From Propionibacteriaceae bacterium (GTDB taxonomy: Bacteria > Actinomycetota > Actinomycetes > Propionibacteriales > Propionibacteriaceae): DNA of 8,190 nucleotides. A program made the translations under genes and the position numbers. Below the pieces are notes generated by a model. That model searched no databases. It was not told where the DNA came from and saw nothing but the letters and a program-made list of their open reading frames with translations. Below, piece by piece: positions 6,067 through 8,190 of the stretch (position 1 is its first letter; each line of letters begins with the position of its first letter). The DNA lies in contig JAGQUI010000107.1 of NCBI GenBank assembly GCA_020438595.1, forward strand, positions 1 to 8,190, in the 5' to 3' direction.

Positions 6067-6933
6067 GTGTCCGAACTGATTCTCGTCGTGGACGCCGCGT
6101 GCGTCCCGTGCAGCACCCTGGGCAGGGAGGTGCAGCAGATCCCCGGCATCCGGATGATCGACCTGGACAGCGCCGAGTCGCTCACCCTCGGCACCCGGGA
6201 GCTCGCCCCGTGCCTGGTCGAGGCCGATCCGTCCGGGACGACGCGGATCCGCACCGGCTGGTCGATGAGACTCCGCCTGGCCCGGCACCTCGGCTGGCGA
6301 CGGGCCCACCGCTGGGTCGCGCTGCTCCTCGCGGAGTCGCGGGCCCGCCAGGAGCGGGTGGACGGTACTCGCCGCTCACTCCTGCTCGGCGGCCTCCTCG
6401 GCGGGCTGGCGGTTGCGGTCGGTATCACTCCTGCCGCTGCGGCGACCGGCAGGAGCCGTCGCGCGCTGACCAGCGCCGAACTCGCCAAGAGCATCGCCGC
6501 CGTCAACACCCGCACCCGCCGGGCCGCGGCGGCGACCCGCGGCTACCGGATCTCAGACGGCTCGGTCGACGCGCACGCGCTCGTCCTCCCCGACGGTGGT
6601 GTCCTGATGATCCCGCTCAGCCTTCCGGAGCAGGCGTTCGTCGTCGATGGCGCCTCGGCCGGTCTGGCCTACTCGACGCTGGAAGGCGTGCGGTTCGCGC
6701 AGATCACCCGCTCCGGCCGCCATCTTGCCGTCCGGGGTACTGCGAATGCGACCGTGGCCGAGGCGACCCCGATGAGCGTGTCACGCTTCTCCAAGTGCTT
6801 CGTCAACTGCCTGGGCTCGGAGGTCGAGTTCGACTGCATCGTCGACTGCGCCTTGCTGAACACGCTCGAGTGTTTCCTGTGCGCGGGCTACCTCGGCGTG
6901 AGCTGCGCGCTCAAGTGCGCCAAGTACTTTTGA
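6067..6933 (+). CDS. Thioredoxin-like/Tat-type fusion with C-terminal eight-cysteine peptide (halocin C8-like precursor candidate)
   Basis: This 288-residue protein has four parts. Residues 1-95 look like a thioredoxin-fold redox domain, with strand LILVVDAACVPC (active-site-like Cys12 and Cys15) and a Pro after the later strand (LAPCLVEAD, Cys49). TRRSLLLGG (101-109) then a hydrophobic run to about 120 and PAAAA (122-126) form an export-signal-like segment with a twin arginine. Residues 127-240 are a soluble domain I do not recognise. The last 45 residues hold Cys244, 248, 257, 261, 269, 272, 280 and 284. The pattern CxxC-x7-Cx3C at 269-284 agrees with my memory of mature halocin C8, whose precursor is also a Tat-type immunity/bacteriocin fusion. 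The GTG start (6067) has a strong GGAGGAG site (6056-6062) 4 nt upstream; the ATG at 6007 has none. The next gene follows after 5 nt. Antimicrobial activity is inference. Confidence 0.8.
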   Translation: MSELILVVDAACVPCSTLGREVQQIPGIRMIDLDSAESLTLGTRELAPCLVEADPSGTTRIRTGWSMRLRLARHLGWRRAHRWVALLLAESRARQERVDGTRRSLLLGGLLGGLAVAVGITPAAAATGRSRRALTSAELAKSIAAVNTRTRRAAAATRGYRISDGSVDAHALVLPDGGVLMIPLSLPEQAFVVDGASAGLAYSTLEGVRFAQITRSGRHLAVRGTANATVAEATPMSVSRFSKCFVNCLGSEVEFDCIVDCALLNTLECFLCAGYLGVSCALKCAKYF

Positions 6934-6938
6934 CAGTC

Positions 6939-7682
6939 ATGGCGCACCTCCTGATCGATCCGCAGCTCGGACCGCACGCCCTCGCCGGAGTCGCAGGGGC
7001 CCTCGGTGACGAGGTCGTCGTGCGTCCGGCGAGCCCGGTGCGCACCCCGGTTGGCGCCCTGCAGGCCGAGAGTGAGCTCGACGAACTCCTCAACGGTGGG
7101 GCGTCCTGGGGCAGCGTCGTGGGCTTCGGCCACGGCGCGTCCGTCGCTGCCGGTCTGGTGGCCGCGGGACGGGCGGAAAGCGCCGTCCTCGTCGACCCGC
7201 CCCACATCGTCGCGGGTGACCGGGAACTGGCCGCCGCGCATCGCGCCGACCGATCTGGGGAGCGGCTGACCCGGGGGGTGGCGGCGCTCCCGCCGGGCGC
7301 GATGGACGCGGACCCGCGAGGCCCGTTCCCGGATGCGTTCTACCTCGCCGCGGCGATCCAGCTCACCGACGACCCACGCCTCCAGGCCGAATACGCGCGG
7401 GTCTGGCGGGCGGCGGAGGAGGAGCGCCAGCCCTACGACCTTGGCCTCGGCCTGCAGCCACGCGATCCGGAGCGACTGAACTGGCTATCCACCTGGAAAC
7501 GGCCCGACCTCGACACCACGGTCTGGCTCAGCCAGGATCGGGACGCCTTCGCGCGCGCCCTGCGCGCCCGTGCCCCGGGCCGTCCGCTGGTCGAGCAACC
7601 ATGGGGTGCGTTGGTCTGGCTATTTGCGCCGGAGCAACTGGCGAGCGCCCTCGCCACCGTCCTCGGCCACAAACCTGGCTGA
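6939..7682 (+). CDS. Alpha/beta-hydrolase-like protein lacking the nucleophile serine
   Basis: This is a soluble protein of 247 residues, with no signal peptide. WGSVVGFGHGASVAAGLVAAG (57-77) followed by a strand ESAVLVDPP (80-88) has the shape of the alpha/beta-hydrolase nucleophile elbow and the next strand. The usual G-x-S-x-G reads G62-F-G64-H-G66, so the nucleophile serine is glycine. The C-terminal end PLVEQPWGALVWLFAPEQLASALATVL resembles the last strand and helix of the fold, but no histidine stands where the catalytic one is expected. A non-catalytic role such as binding, immunity or substrate carriage is therefore likely. The ATG is 5 nt after the stop of the Cys-rich gene and lacks a clear ribosome site, so the two are probably translated together. 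The family match is by eye and moderate. Confidence 0.8.
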   Translation: MAHLLIDPQLGPHALAGVAGALGDEVVVRPASPVRTPVGALQAESELDELLNGGASWGSVVGFGHGASVAAGLVAAGRAESAVLVDPPHIVAGDRELAAAHRADRSGERLTRGVAALPPGAMDADPRGPFPDAFYLAAAIQLTDDPRLQAEYARVWRAAEEERQPYDLGLGLQPRDPERLNWLSTWKRPDLDTTVWLSQDRDAFARALRARAPGRPLVEQPWGALVWLFAPEQLASALATVLGHKPG

Positions 7683-7731
7683 GATCGCCGGGGGACCGCG
7701 TCCTCAGCCAGCTCGCGAAGGTTCGAGCCGG

Positions 7732-8190
7732 TCAGCCGGCCGCCGGACGCCCCCGCTGCCTCCACCATCCCTGGAGCACCACGAACACCAGCAGCGCCAG
7801 GGAGACGTACCACAGGTAATTGCCGTAGGTCTGCATCAGGGCCACGGCGGGCTTCCCGATCCAGTAGCCGGCGGCCAGACACCCGCCGACGACCACCGCC
7901 GAGGAGATCAGCGACACGGTCAGGAACTTCGCCAGGCTGGTGCCGGCCTCCCCGAGCACCGCGACGATCACGCCGCGGCCGGGCACGCCCGGCACCAGCG
8001 ACACGGCGAGCGCGAGGGTCTCGTACTTGCGGGCGAACCTCGCGGCGCGCTCGTTCACCCGCCGGGCCCGCTCCGAGCGGCCCGACCACACCTCGATCAG
8101 TTCACGGCCCCACAGCCGTCCGGCCCACCAGTAGATCCAGTCGAACTTGATCAGGCCGATCGTGCCGAGCACCCAGATCAGCGGCCACCA
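7732..8190 (-). CDS. DedA/VTT-domain-like membrane protein, 5' end cut off
   Basis: The last 152 residues of a multi-pass membrane protein are present; the frame stays open to base 8190, so the start is outside the window. Visible features are the FDWIYWWAGRLWG segment, matching the DedA D-xx-xY-xxGR-xxG motif, then a basic cytosolic helix with many Arg, the re-entrant-like stretch LVPGVPGRGVIVAVLGEAG, and two further hydrophobic spans before a basic C-terminus (WWRQRGRP). DedA/VTT proteins are integral membrane proteins linked to lipid flipping (undecaprenyl phosphate and phospholipids) and envelope integrity. The usual F-x-P-G-x-R is shifted here to PGVPGR, so it is a divergent member. It runs convergent to the hydrolase-like gene with a 49-bp gap. 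Confidence 0.8.
   Translation of the reverse strand, partial: WWPLIWVLGTIGLIKFDWIYWWAGRLWGRELIEVWSGRSERARRVNERAARFARKYETLALAVSLVPGVPGRGVIVAVLGEAGTSLAKFLTVSLISSAVVVGGCLAAGYWIGKPAVALMQTYGNYLWYVSLALLVFVVLQGWWRQRGRPAAG

Noticed and set aside
6099..6938. Upstream extension of the hydrolase-like gene in frame from 6099
   Set aside because: This part overlaps the Cys-rich gene in another frame and translates to Arg/Pro-rich low-complexity sequence; the ATG at 6939 is the natural start.

Overview
The window is high-GC, densely packed DNA with the character of a high-GC Actinobacterium. The evidence is strong G/C at third codon positions, a GroEL start of actinobacterial type under HrcA/CIRCE control, a DUF3263 protein (a family I know from actinobacteria), and several genes that look leaderless, with a -10 hexamer 6-7 nt before the ATG. 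I cannot name the genus. Pseudonocardiales or a relative would fit, but this is a guess.

Left part (1-2613), all on the minus strand. The 5' end of a groEL gene (1-232) reads out of the window. Its promoter (379-407) lies among two tandem CIRCE operators (347-373 and 382-408), so this is an HrcA-type heat-shock promoter. No groES precedes it, so it is a stand-alone groEL. A hairpin with a short U tract (421-460) separates it from an upstream two-component operon: an OmpR-family response regulator (1912-2613) followed 7 nt later by a HAMP/HisKA sensor kinase (789-1904). About 380 bases between the kinase and the groEL promoter hold only stem-loops and short repeats.

Middle part (2674-5792). 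A small membrane-type protein with an HEARH motif (2674-3171) and a VOC/glyoxalase-fold protein (3214-3600) run on the plus strand. A DUF3263 protein (3601-3885, minus) abuts the latter end to end. Divergently follow manA, class I mannose-6-phosphate isomerase (4022-5209), and a P-loop nucleoside-kinase-like protein (5211-5792) whose start lies one base after the manA stop. These look like housekeeping genes.

Right part (5847-8190). A complete tRNA-Thr(UGU) is followed by a perfect 11-bp inverted repeat and then a two-gene unit, which is the most unusual part of the window. The first gene (6067-6933) encodes 288 residues: an N-terminal thioredoxin-like region with CVPC, a twin-arginine plus hydrophobic segment ending in an Ala-rich cleavage-like site, a linker domain, and a C-terminal block with eight cysteines in 41 residues. 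The cysteine spacing and layout resemble halocin C8-type immunity/bacteriocin fusion precursors. The second gene (6939-7682), 5 nt downstream, resembles an alpha/beta-hydrolase whose nucleophile serine is replaced. I infer a cassette that makes an exported, disulfide-rich or modified peptide, placed next to a tRNA gene. A convergent DedA/VTT-like membrane protein (7732-8190, 5' end cut off) closes the window.
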